A DNA stretch of 5,987 nt from Gammaproteobacteria bacterium (GTDB taxonomy: Bacteria > Pseudomonadota > Gammaproteobacteria > Eutrophobiales > Eutrophobiaceae). Made by a program: the position numbers and the translations under genes. The notes under the pieces were generated by a model, which saw only the letters and a program-made list of their open reading frames with translations, was not told the DNA's origin and made no database searches. Below are positions 1 through 5,987 of this stretch, in pieces; position 1 is the first letter of the stretch; each line of letters opens with the position of its first letter. The stretch is from positions 1 to 5,987 of the forward strand of contig JAAZZI010000052.1 of NCBI GenBank assembly GCA_014239225.1. The letters run 5' to 3'.

Positions 1-131
1 TATTAAGTCCATTTTTTAGATTTTTCTCAATTATTTCCATGGTAATAGGCATATTAGATTTGCCGGCAGCCCAGTTTACAATTAACCCACAACAGGCATA
101 ATCTAAGCCAAGCTCCCTAGCAAGACTCGCT
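1..131 (-). repeat. Left arm of a perfect 131-bp inverted repeat (misplaced copy of an MTIP gene fragment)
   Basis: Every base from 1 to 131 is the reverse complement of 1147 down to 1017 (position i pairs with 1148-i). Identity breaks at 132. The arm therefore carries, on the minus strand, an internal piece of the MTIP coding sequence, about codons 189-232, including the VNWAAGK segment. It has neither the start nor the stop of that gene, so it cannot make a functional protein. It begins at the very edge of the window and ends inside the hpt reading frame. Zero divergence over 131 bases of coding sequence argues for a very recent event or a laboratory artefact such as a multiple-displacement-amplification chimera or misassembly, rather than an old duplication. 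Confidence 0.97.
125..131. other. Rearrangement junction with about 7 bp of possible microhomology
   Basis: Homology to hypoxanthine phosphoribosyltransferase begins at about the codons for Thr-Arg-Tyr at 125-133, while the inverted MTIP copy runs through 131. The bases 125-131 (actcgct) can therefore belong to both sources; the same seven bases occur inverted at 1017-1023. Short shared bases at the switch point are typical of strand-switching events. The exact overlap depends on the native hpt sequence, which is not in the window. Confidence 0.7.
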
Positions 132-454
132 ATAACGGCAATACTAGTGGCGGCAAATTAAATTGGTTCAAAAAACCTAATAAATCTTTAGCAAATAAAA
201 CAATTTTATTAATTGACGACATCCTAGATGAAGGTATTACTCTATCTGAGATAATTAAATATTGTTATTCACAAGGTGCAAAGAAAGTTCTTTCAGCTGT
301 ACTTGTTAAGAAAAATCTAGAAAATAAAAAACCGGCAGAAAATGTTGATTATTTTGGCTTCATTGTTCCAAATGTATATATATTCGGATATGGAATGGAT
401 TATTGTGAATATCATAGAAATGCGCCTGGTATTTATGCGGTTACAAAATCATGA
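125..454 (+). CDS. hpt: Hypoxanthine(-guanine) phosphoribosyltransferase, C-terminal part only (5' end lost)
   Basis: The enzyme transfers phosphoribosyl from PRPP to hypoxanthine (often also guanine), giving IMP (GMP) in cytoplasmic purine salvage. The 109 visible residues start TRYNGNTSGGKLNWF, like the TRYRNET-GGELFW segment I recall from the Pseudomonas enzyme. The PRPP-binding motif IDDILDEGITL follows at about 212-244, with the paired Asp residues at 215-220 expected to include the catalytic base. The C-terminus carries the family signature YIFGYGMDY...RNAPGIYAV. Family members of this type are about 185 residues, so some 75 N-terminal residues are missing. Upstream, the frame runs into the inverted MTIP copy and reaches stops at 104-106, 83-85 and 17-19 with no usable start, so the gene is broken at the junction, not merely cut by the window edge. 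Its TGA (452-454) overlaps the MTIP ATG. The family call is firm. Whether the gene is broken in the organism or only in this assembly is open; I favour the latter. Confidence 0.9.
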   Translation, partial: TRYNGNTSGGKLNWFKKPNKSLANKTILLIDDILDEGITLSEIIKYCYSQGAKKVLSAVLVKKNLENKKPAENVDYFGFIVPNVYIFGYGMDYCEYHRNAPGIYAVTKS

Positions 455-1191
455 GCATAGCAATTATTGGTGGTAGTGGGCTCGGCAATCTACCAGAAAT
501 TAAAATTAATGATGAAATCATTATTGATACTCCATATGGAAAACCATCAGCCCCGATAATAATTGGTGAAATAAATAAAACCAACATAATATTTTTACCT
601 CGTCATGGAAATGATCATGCAATTCCTCCTCATAAAATAAATTACCGGGCAAATATATGGGCATTGAATAAAATAAATGCTAGTAAAATAATTAGTGTTA
701 ACACTGTTGGTGGAATAACAGAATCAATGAATCCGGAGGCTATTATTGTGCCTGATCAAATAATTGACTACACCTCCGGCAGAGAAAGTACATTTTATGA
801 AGAAGGCTTTGAGGATATGAAACATATTGATTTCACAATGCCATATGCAGAAACACTACGCGATCAATTAATTAAAGCTGCACAAGCAATCAAACTTAAA
901 ATTTATACAAAAGGGGTCTATGGAGTAACGCAGGGGCCAAGATTAGAAACAGCTGCAGAAATTTCAAGACTTGAAAGAGATGGTTGTAATATTGTTGGTA
1001 TGACAGGAATGCCGGAAGCGAGTCTTGCTAGGGAGCTTGGCTTAGATTATGCCTGTTGTGGGTTAATTGTAAACTGGGCTGCCGGCAAATCTAATATGCC
1101 TATTACCATGGAAATAATTGAGAAAAATCTAAAAAATGGACTTAATAATATAAAACTATTAATTGCTGAGATACTACGAAGTTGCAATTAA
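451..1191 (+). CDS. S-methyl-5'-thioinosine phosphorylase (MTIP; MTAP/PNP family)
   Basis: This cytoplasmic enzyme cleaves S-methyl-5'-thioinosine with phosphate to hypoxanthine and 5-methylthioribose-1-phosphate, recycling the by-product of polyamine (and homoserine-lactone) synthesis. The 246-residue protein is full length for trimeric MTAP/PNP enzymes. Visible motifs are the phosphate-binding GGSGL (7-11), PRHG (50-53), HKINYRAN (61-68), NTVGGI (84-89), TQGPRLET (160-167) and MTGMPEA (184-190). At residue 208, in VNWAAGK, there is Asn where adenine-specific MTAPs have Asp; this fits a 6-oxopurine (hypoxanthine) substrate and the MTIP subgroup characterised in Pseudomonas aeruginosa. The ATG overlaps the hpt stop as ATGA, implying translational coupling, and no clear Shine-Dalgarno precedes it. 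The neighbouring Hpt would use the released hypoxanthine. Its TAA overlaps the convergent csiV stop. Bases 1017-1147 are repeated inverted at the window start. Less likely alternatives are a true MTAP (mtnP) or a purine nucleoside phosphorylase. Confidence 0.92.
   Translation: MSIAIIGGSGLGNLPEIKINDEIIIDTPYGKPSAPIIIGEINKTNIIFLPRHGNDHAIPPHKINYRANIWALNKINASKIISVNTVGGITESMNPEAIIVPDQIIDYTSGRESTFYEEGFEDMKHIDFTMPYAETLRDQLIKAAQAIKLKIYTKGVYGVTQGPRLETAAEISRLERDGCNIVGMTGMPEASLARELGLDYACCGLIVNWAAGKSNMPITMEIIEKNLKNGLNNIKLLIAEILRSCN
1017..1147 (+). repeat. Right arm of the 131-bp inverted repeat, within the MTIP gene
   Basis: This is the partner of bases 1-131, in the opposite orientation, with an 885-base spacer (132-1016). 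It lies inside an intact reading frame whose protein matches its family on both sides of the repeat boundaries, so this copy is the native one and the left arm is the displaced one. Confidence 0.97.
1188..1191. other. Shared stop codons of convergent genes (TTAA)
   Basis: The palindrome TTAA holds the MTIP stop TAA at 1189-1191 on the plus strand and the csiV stop TAA at 1190-1188 on the minus strand, so the two genes overlap tail to tail by four bases. There is no intergenic space for a terminator, and I could not find a GC-rich hairpin followed by a T run in the flanking 60 bases on either strand. Confidence 0.95.
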
Positions 1192-1886
1192 GACTCTTCT
1201 AGACGGCTAACTTGTAAAATTACTCCATACATTGGATTATCAAAGTAATGTATTTCATTTAATTTAATTTTACGTGATTCTTTAAGTTCTATAGTTAATT
1301 CTTTAAAATTTAAATCAGAAAATTCAACCTCTTCATTAATAATTTGATTATCGTTATATACATTCTTCAAATAATAAAGATCAAGATCAACATGTAAATA
1401 AAAATTACTTCTTATTCTTATTGAACCATCAATAATTTTATTTGTTTTCGTTAAATCTTCTATAAAATTAGATTCCTCAGGTATTGCTAAAACCTCTTCT
1501 TTCGAGACTTCGCTTTCGCTCTCATACTTCATATGAATATAACGTGATTGCCTACGGTTTGTTGCAGGTTGCTGCCATGATAAATGGATTAAAGGCCTAT
1601 ATTCACTTGATAACTTTAAAACTCGAAAAATACCATTCATCCGATTATTTTTTTCATCCATAATCATATATGGCGCCAACCCTTGATCATGGTTCATTCC
1701 GTGATTCGGATATAATTCAACCATATCGGGACGAATTTTAGGCTCTCCATTTACCCATTTTTCTTCTCCAAGATCAGGGTTTATTCTGTCGAAAATAATA
1801 ACTTCTACTTGATACCAAGATTCCGCAAAAACATTAAATGACATAAAAGGAAATAATAATATTAGAATATATATGATTTTCTTCAT
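1188..1886 (-). CDS. csiV: CsiV-family exported (peptidoglycan-binding) protein
   Basis: CsiV is a gammaproteobacterial envelope protein, described in Vibrio as binding peptidoglycan and influencing cell shape and resistance to non-canonical D-amino acids; its exact role elsewhere is unclear. The protein has 232 residues. It starts with a classic signal peptide: MKK, a hydrophobic stretch at 4-17, and a likely signal peptidase I site after VFA (19-21). The mature N-terminus reads ESWYQVEVIIFDR, the hallmark of the family (WYxVEVIIF). The C-terminal ESRKIKLNEIHYFDNPMYG (about 204-222) followed by VILQV is the second family signature. The middle (about 85-190) is weakly conserved and charged. 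It is the last gene of a pyrF-mfd-csiV series, starting 7 bases after the mfd stop, without a clear ribosome binding site, so translation may depend on ribosomes leaving mfd. The same neighbour order (mfd, this family, convergent MTIP) is, as I recall, found in Pseudomonas. The family call is good; function in this organism is inferred. Confidence 0.83.
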   Translation of the reverse strand: MKKIIYILILLFPFMSFNVFAESWYQVEVIIFDRINPDLGEEKWVNGEPKIRPDMVELYPNHGMNHDQGLAPYMIMDEKNNRMNGIFRVLKLSSEYRPLIHLSWQQPATNRRQSRYIHMKYESESEVSKEEVLAIPEESNFIEDLTKTNKIIDGSIRIRSNFYLHVDLDLYYLKNVYNDNQIINEEVEFSDLNFKELTIELKESRKIKLNEIHYFDNPMYGVILQVSRLEES

Positions 1887-1893
1887 GTCGCTA

Positions 1894-4800
1894 TTATGCC
1901 GCTTCTTTTAAAACTATTTCATCAAAAAAATACTCTAAAAATTCTATCCTAGACTCTTTTTTAGTTAATTCCTTATTAATTCTAAGTTTATCTTGCCCAT
2001 CAAATTTATAATCTTTTGGATTAGACTCTATTAATTCCAAAATACGTTTTGGATCAATATTTGAATGTCCCCTAAAATATATACGTCCCCCTTTTTCTCC
2101 AAGATCAATTTTCCGAATACCTAATGCAGATGCTTTTTGTTTTAATTTTTTAATATCAAACAAATTATTAAGTGCCTCAGGTAAACTACCAAAACGATCT
2201 ATCATTTCTTCCTTTAGGTCAATTAATTCAGATTCATGTTGAACACTTGCTATGCGCTTGTACATAATTAAACGCATATGCACATCCGGTAAAAAAGTAT
2301 CTGGTATTAACGCGGGAATATGTAAATCTATTTCAGTCCCGTGGTCTAAAGGTTGATCTAAATCTAATTCTTTATTATCTTTCATGGCGCGCACTACTCT
2401 GTCAAGTAATTGCATATACAAACTAAAACCAATCTCTTGAATATGGCCGCTTTGACCCTCACCAAGAATTTCTCCTGCACCTCTTATTTCGAGATCATGA
2501 GTCGCAAGTGTAAATCCTACACCTAGTTCCTCCAGCGCTTCTATCGCTTTCAGTCGTTTTACCGCATCAGCAGTCATAGCTTTTTGTTCCGGAACCATTA
2601 AATATGCATAAGCACGATGGTGAGAACGACCTACTCTGCCACGTAATTGATAGAGTTGCGCGAGTCCAAATTTATCTGCACGATCAATAATAATGGTATT
2701 CGCAGTTGGAATATCTATTCCTGTCTCAATGATTGTCGTACAAACCAACACATTAAAGCGACGATGATAGAAATCTAACATAACTGATTCAAGTTGTTTT
2801 TCCGGCATTTGCCCATGGGCAAATTGCACATGAACTTCAGGCACGAGCCTATTTATTTTTTTAGTGATTTCACCGATTGTTTTAACATTATTGTGTAAAT
2901 AGAAAACTTGGCCACCTCGTTTTATTTCTCGTAGTATCGCTTCTTTCAGTAAATGATCATTCTTTTCACTAACAAACGTTTTCACAGCAAGCCGTCGTAA
3001 TGGCGGCGTTGAAATAATAGAAAGTTCTCGTAGATCTGAAAGAGCCATATTTAATGTTCTTGGTATTGGGGTTGCCGTCAAAGTCAATATATCAATTTCA
3101 GCACGTAATGATTTCAATTTTTCTTTCTGTCGTACTCCATAACGATGTTCTTCATCTATAATAATCAAACCAAGATTTTTAAAAACGATATCATCTTGCA
3201 ATAATCTATGTGTGCCTATAATAATATCAGCCGTACCCTTTCTCATTGATGATAAGGCTAAATCCTGTTCTTTTTTTGTACGAAATCGTGATAATAATTC
3301 AATCTCTATTGGCCAATCTGCAAACCGATCAATGAAATTTTGATAGTGTTGTTGAGCTAAAAGAGTTGTTGGTACCAATAAACCTACCTGTTTCCCATTC
3401 TGAACAGCAATAAAAGCTGCTCGCATTGCGACTTCAGTTTTCCCAAAACCGGCATCGCCGCAGACAAGTCTGTCCATAGGCTGATCACTAAGTAAATCAT
3501 CAATCATTGAATTAATTGTTTCTTGTTGTCCAGGGGTTTCTTCAAATGGAAAGTTCTGTATGAAAGAATAATATTCATCTTGATCCAATCTATAAGGCTC
3601 TCTTTTTTTAGCTGCACGACGAGCATGTAATTCCAATAGTTCCGCAGCAACATCGTAAACTTTCTCAGTAGCTTTACGTTTTGCTCTTTGCCACTGCCCA
3701 CTCCCTAATCTATAAAGAGGAGCTTTGTCTGGATCTACCCCTGTATAACGAGAAATTAAATCTAATGCTGAGACAGGAACATATAACTTGTCTTTATCAG
3801 CATATTCAAGGTGAATAAATTCGCCGAGGACACCACCTACCTCGATAGTAATCAATCCACAATAGCGACCAACGCCATGCTCTTCATGTACGACAGGTGA
3901 GCCCATCCTCAATTCGGTTAAGTTGCGAACTATGGCATCAGCATCTAATCTTTGGCGTTTACGTAAACGTCGTTGCATTGCCCGTTCACCGAATAATTGT
4001 GCTTCTGTTATAACTGCAATGTTTGGTTTTTTTATAATTAAACCATTCTCGATTGCCATAACTGCTATAGCAAATTTAATATCACTTTGTAAAAAACTAT
4101 TCCAGTCCTCCATTTCTTTTGGCATTGTTTTCTTTTTAAATAATTCTTTTATTGTTTCGAGTCGACCTTTTGTTTCAGCGGCTATTAAAACACGTCCTTT
4201 AAATTCATTTAAAAAATGATTAATCAATTTAATAGGATCTTTTGAACGTGCATCTATTGGCATACTCGTCGGCATGCTCGAATTATATTCAATGAAATCT
4301 GGATTGGAATTCGTTTTTAGATTACTAATATGAATCTGGGTAAATCTTTTTGAAATTTTATTAAAATCATTTATATCAAGAAAAACTTTATTAGATGGCA
4401 AGATCGGTCTTTCAGTATTGCGAGATTCCTCTTGATATCGTGATGCAATATCTTCTAAAAATGATTCTGCAACTATACTTACCTCTTCATCAAATATTAA
4501 TATAGAATTATCATCTATATAATCAAATAAAGTACTTGTCTCTTTATAAAATAAAGGCAAATAGTATTCCACCCCTGCAGGAGCAAGTGACTGACTTACA
4601 TCACGATACATTGGGCATTGATTTGGATTGCCTTGAAAACATGAACGCCAGTTTTCTCGAAAACGAGCGATATTCTCATCAGTTAATGAAATTTCTCTTG
4701 CTGGCAAAATACGAAGCGAACTAATTTTCTTAATTGAGCGTTGAGTTTCAGCATTAAATAAGCGTATGCTGTCAATTTCATTATCAAATAGATCTACTCT

Positions 4801-5367
4801 AAAGGGTTTACTCTTCCCCATGGGATAAATATCTATTAAGGAACCTCTTATGGAAACTTCGCCATGTTCTGTAACTTGTGTAACAAAATTGTAGCCTTGT
4901 TGAGATAATTTATTTTTAAAATCTTCTAAATTAATTTTTTGTCCTATATCAAGTGAAAAAGCATTTTCTAAAAGATAATTTATTGGTAATAGGCGATGCA
5001 TTAATGTAGTAATTGGTACTACTAAAATTCCGCTTGATAGATTAGTTAATTCAAACAAGATTTTTAGGCGTTCTGAAATAATATCCTGATAAGGCGAAAA
5101 AATATCATAAGGTAATGTTTCCCAATCAGGAAAATATCTAATTTTATTTATTTCAGCATTTCTTACATAATACTGTAATTCACTAACTAAATTTACGGCA
5201 GTTAAAACATCTGTTGTTATTACTACAATAGGGTTTTTTATTCTTGCCAACATGTTAGCAATTGCAAGAGATTTTGCACTACCATATAGTCTGGACCAAT
5301 GTGTTTTTATTTGATCTTTCTCTGGTAATACTGGAGTCAGAACATTCTGTCTAATTAATGCGGACAC
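1894..5367 (-). CDS. mfd: Transcription-repair coupling factor Mfd
   Basis: Mfd is a cytoplasmic ATP-driven DNA translocase that pushes stalled RNA polymerase off damaged DNA and recruits UvrA for strand-specific excision repair. The 1157 residues match the full family length (E. coli 1148), with a constant offset of +9 at the motifs checked. The N-terminal UvrB-like module (about 25-350) includes the segment WETLPYDIFSPYQDIISERL. The RNA-polymerase interaction domain begins near 489 with GSPVVHEEHGVGRY. RecG-like motor: Walker A GDAGFGKT (637-644, Lys643), Walker B DEEH (738-741), LTATPIPRTLN, and motif VI QLRGRVGRS (around 907-915). The TRG translocation motif RGAGE at 962-966 aligns Arg962 with E. 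coli Arg953. The C-terminal regulatory domain (about 1020-1150) includes LIPDTFLPDVHMRL and GIRKIDLGEKGG. The start chosen is GTG at 5367-5365; an in-frame stop at 5385-5383 bounds the frame and no ATG is available near it. It follows pyrF by 10 bases and precedes csiV by 7. Possible oddities are Ala639 and Ile508. Confidence 0.98.
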   Translation of the reverse strand: MSALIRQNVLTPVLPEKDQIKTHWSRLYGSAKSLAIANMLARIKNPIVVITTDVLTAVNLVSELQYYVRNAEINKIRYFPDWETLPYDIFSPYQDIISERLKILFELTNLSSGILVVPITTLMHRLLPINYLLENAFSLDIGQKINLEDFKNKLSQQGYNFVTQVTEHGEVSIRGSLIDIYPMGKSKPFRVDLFDNEIDSIRLFNAETQRSIKKISSLRILPAREISLTDENIARFRENWRSCFQGNPNQCPMYRDVSQSLAPAGVEYYLPLFYKETSTLFDYIDDNSILIFDEEVSIVAESFLEDIASRYQEESRNTERPILPSNKVFLDINDFNKISKRFTQIHISNLKTNSNPDFIEYNSSMPTSMPIDARSKDPIKLINHFLNEFKGRVLIAAETKGRLETIKELFKKKTMPKEMEDWNSFLQSDIKFAIAVMAIENGLIIKKPNIAVITEAQLFGERAMQRRLRKRQRLDADAIVRNLTELRMGSPVVHEEHGVGRYCGLITIEVGGVLGEFIHLEYADKDKLYVPVSALDLISRYTGVDPDKAPLYRLGSGQWQRAKRKATEKVYDVAAELLELHARRAAKKREPYRLDQDEYYSFIQNFPFEETPGQQETINSMIDDLLSDQPMDRLVCGDAGFGKTEVAMRAAFIAVQNGKQVGLLVPTTLLAQQHYQNFIDRFADWPIEIELLSRFRTKKEQDLALSSMRKGTADIIIGTHRLLQDDIVFKNLGLIIIDEEHRYGVRQKEKLKSLRAEIDILTLTATPIPRTLNMALSDLRELSIISTPPLRRLAVKTFVSEKNDHLLKEAILREIKRGGQVFYLHNNVKTIGEITKKINRLVPEVHVQFAHGQMPEKQLESVMLDFYHRRFNVLVCTTIIETGIDIPTANTIIIDRADKFGLAQLYQLRGRVGRSHHRAYAYLMVPEQKAMTADAVKRLKAIEALEELGVGFTLATHDLEIRGAGEILGEGQSGHIQEIGFSLYMQLLDRVVRAMKDNKELDLDQPLDHGTEIDLHIPALIPDTFLPDVHMRLIMYKRIASVQHESELIDLKEEMIDRFGSLPEALNNLFDIKKLKQKASALGIRKIDLGEKGGRIYFRGHSNIDPKRILELIESNPKDYKFDGQDKLRINKELTKKESRIEFLEYFFDEIVLKEAA

Positions 5368-5377
5368 AATGAAAAAA

Positions 5378-5987
5378 TTAATCTAATGAACTTATGCTTT
5401 TATTAATTGATTTTAAAATATCGGCGGGGTTAGAAGCGCCTGTTATTGGCCTCCCAATGACAAGATAATTACTGCCTGCCTTAATCGCATCGTATGGTGA
5501 CATTATGCGCTTTTGATCATCACTATTTAAATCATCTAATCTAATTCCCGGAGTAACTAAACAAAAATCTTTACCTAGTTCATGCCTTAATTTACTTACT
5601 TCTATTCCAGAACAAACAACGCCATCCAAGCCTGATGATTTCGCCAATTTTGACAATAATAATACCTGGTCCTCAACAGATTTAGTTATGCCTAATTCAA
5701 GTAGATCGTTAGAGGAAATACTTGTTAATAATGTAACTGCTATAAGTAATGGCGGATTTTTAGATCTTCTTGATTTTATTAAAGATTCATAAGCTGCTTC
5801 CATCATATTTCTTCCGCCAGCAGCATGAATATTTAACATCCAGACATCTAAATCAGCAGCCACACGGCAAGCATTGGCAACAGTATTTGGAATATCATGA
5901 TATTTAAGGTCTAAAAATATTTCGAAATCTAATGCTCTTAATTTCTCAATTAATTTTGGACCTTCAGCTGTAAACAGTTCTTTGCCT
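5378..5987 (-). CDS. pyrF: Orotidine 5'-phosphate decarboxylase (partial, 5' end beyond window)
   Basis: PyrF decarboxylates OMP to UMP, the last step of de novo pyrimidine synthesis, in the cytoplasm. The open frame runs off the right edge: 202 residues are visible starting GKELFTAEGP, equivalent to the KVGKEMFTLFGP region of E. coli PyrF (245 residues), so roughly 30-45 N-terminal residues are missing. The catalytic array D-x-K-x-x-D is present as LDLKYHDIPNT (Asp at 5911-5909, Lys at 5905-5903, Asp at 5896-5894). Then follow VWMLNIHAAGG, LIAVTLLTS, GLDGVVCS, the phosphate-binding TPGIR, and the C-terminal VIGRPIT, all family signatures. A GTG at 5863-5861 could be mistaken for a start, but the catalytic motif lies upstream of it. 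Within the visible part nothing is frameshifted or missing. It is the first visible gene of a tight minus-strand series with mfd (10-base gap); any promoter lies outside the window. Confidence 0.97.
   Translation of the reverse strand, partial: GKELFTAEGPKLIEKLRALDFEIFLDLKYHDIPNTVANACRVAADLDVWMLNIHAAGGRNMMEAAYESLIKSRRSKNPPLLIAVTLLTSISSNDLLELGITKSVEDQVLLLSKLAKSSGLDGVVCSGIEVSKLRHELGKDFCLVTPGIRLDDLNSDDQKRIMSPYDAIKAGSNYLVIGRPITGASNPADILKSINKSISSLD

Noticed and set aside
1..131. Inverted arm as a terminal inverted repeat of a mobile element or as a second MTIP gene
   Set aside because: The repeat is plain internal coding sequence of MTIP; the spacer holds hpt and MTIP, with no transposase and no target-site duplication visible. 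The fragment has no start or stop.
451..1191. True MTA phosphorylase or generic purine nucleoside phosphorylase
   Set aside because: Asn208 replaces the adenine-specifying Asp of MTAPs, overall sequence follows the MTIP subgroup, and hpt lies directly upstream; a substrate test would still be decisive.
1150..1230. Bidirectional terminator at the convergent gene ends
   Set aside because: I looked for a GC-rich stem with flanking A and T runs and found only weak, short pairings.
3504..3701. 65-codon open frame on the minus strand
   Set aside because: It is same strand but another frame within mfd, where the mfd frame is clearly conserved (RecG-like motor region).
3923..4219. 98-codon open frame on the plus strand
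   Set aside because: It lies wholly antisense to the well-conserved mfd gene; its translation is low-complexity antisense sequence with no family resemblance.
4536..4724. 62-codon open frame on the plus strand
   Set aside because: It is antisense to mfd, short, and shows no recognisable motif.
5378..5863. pyrF starting at the GTG at 5863
   Set aside because: Conserved PyrF sequence, including the catalytic DxKxxD motif, continues upstream to the window edge, so the gene is partial there and the GTG is an internal Val codon.

Overview
This 5,987-base window is AT-rich (about one third G+C by eye) and almost fully coding. The proteins most resemble those of Gammaproteobacteria. Mfd keeps the E. 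coli colinear layout, CsiV is a gammaproteobacterial envelope protein, and the tail-to-tail pairing of S-methyl-5'-thioinosine phosphorylase (MTIP) with csiV-mfd recalls the Pseudomonas arrangement. The low G+C, the very short intergenic gaps and the lack of clear Shine-Dalgarno sites suggest a streamlined, possibly marine or symbiotic lineage. That last point is inference, and no genus can be named. Both edges cut a gene or a repeat, so the window may be a whole short contig.

Left part, plus strand. Bases 1-131 are a perfect reverse-complement copy of 1017-1147, an internal piece of the MTIP gene. Immediately after it lies the 3' part of a hypoxanthine phosphoribosyltransferase gene (hpt, 125-454) with no start codon. 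An ATGA overlap leads into the complete MTIP gene (451-1191). The two enzymes form a logical pair: MTIP releases hypoxanthine from methylthioinosine, and Hpt returns hypoxanthine to IMP. The inverted copy cutting into hpt looks most like an amplification or assembly chimera.

Right part, minus strand, reading from the right edge leftwards: pyrF (5' end missing, 5378-5987), mfd (1894-5367) and csiV (1188-1886). The gaps are 10 and 7 bases, which suggests one transcription unit. PyrF makes UMP, Mfd removes stalled RNA polymerase and recruits the UvrA repair machinery, and CsiV is a predicted exported envelope protein. I see no shared function among the three.

The two units converge at position 1188-1191, where the four bases TTAA supply a stop codon on each strand. 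No gene-free stretch over 300 bases exists. I saw no tRNA, rRNA, CRISPR, insertion sequence, riboswitch or convincing terminator or promoter. Apart from the inverted duplication, this is ordinary housekeeping sequence, and I do not find an undescribed system in it.
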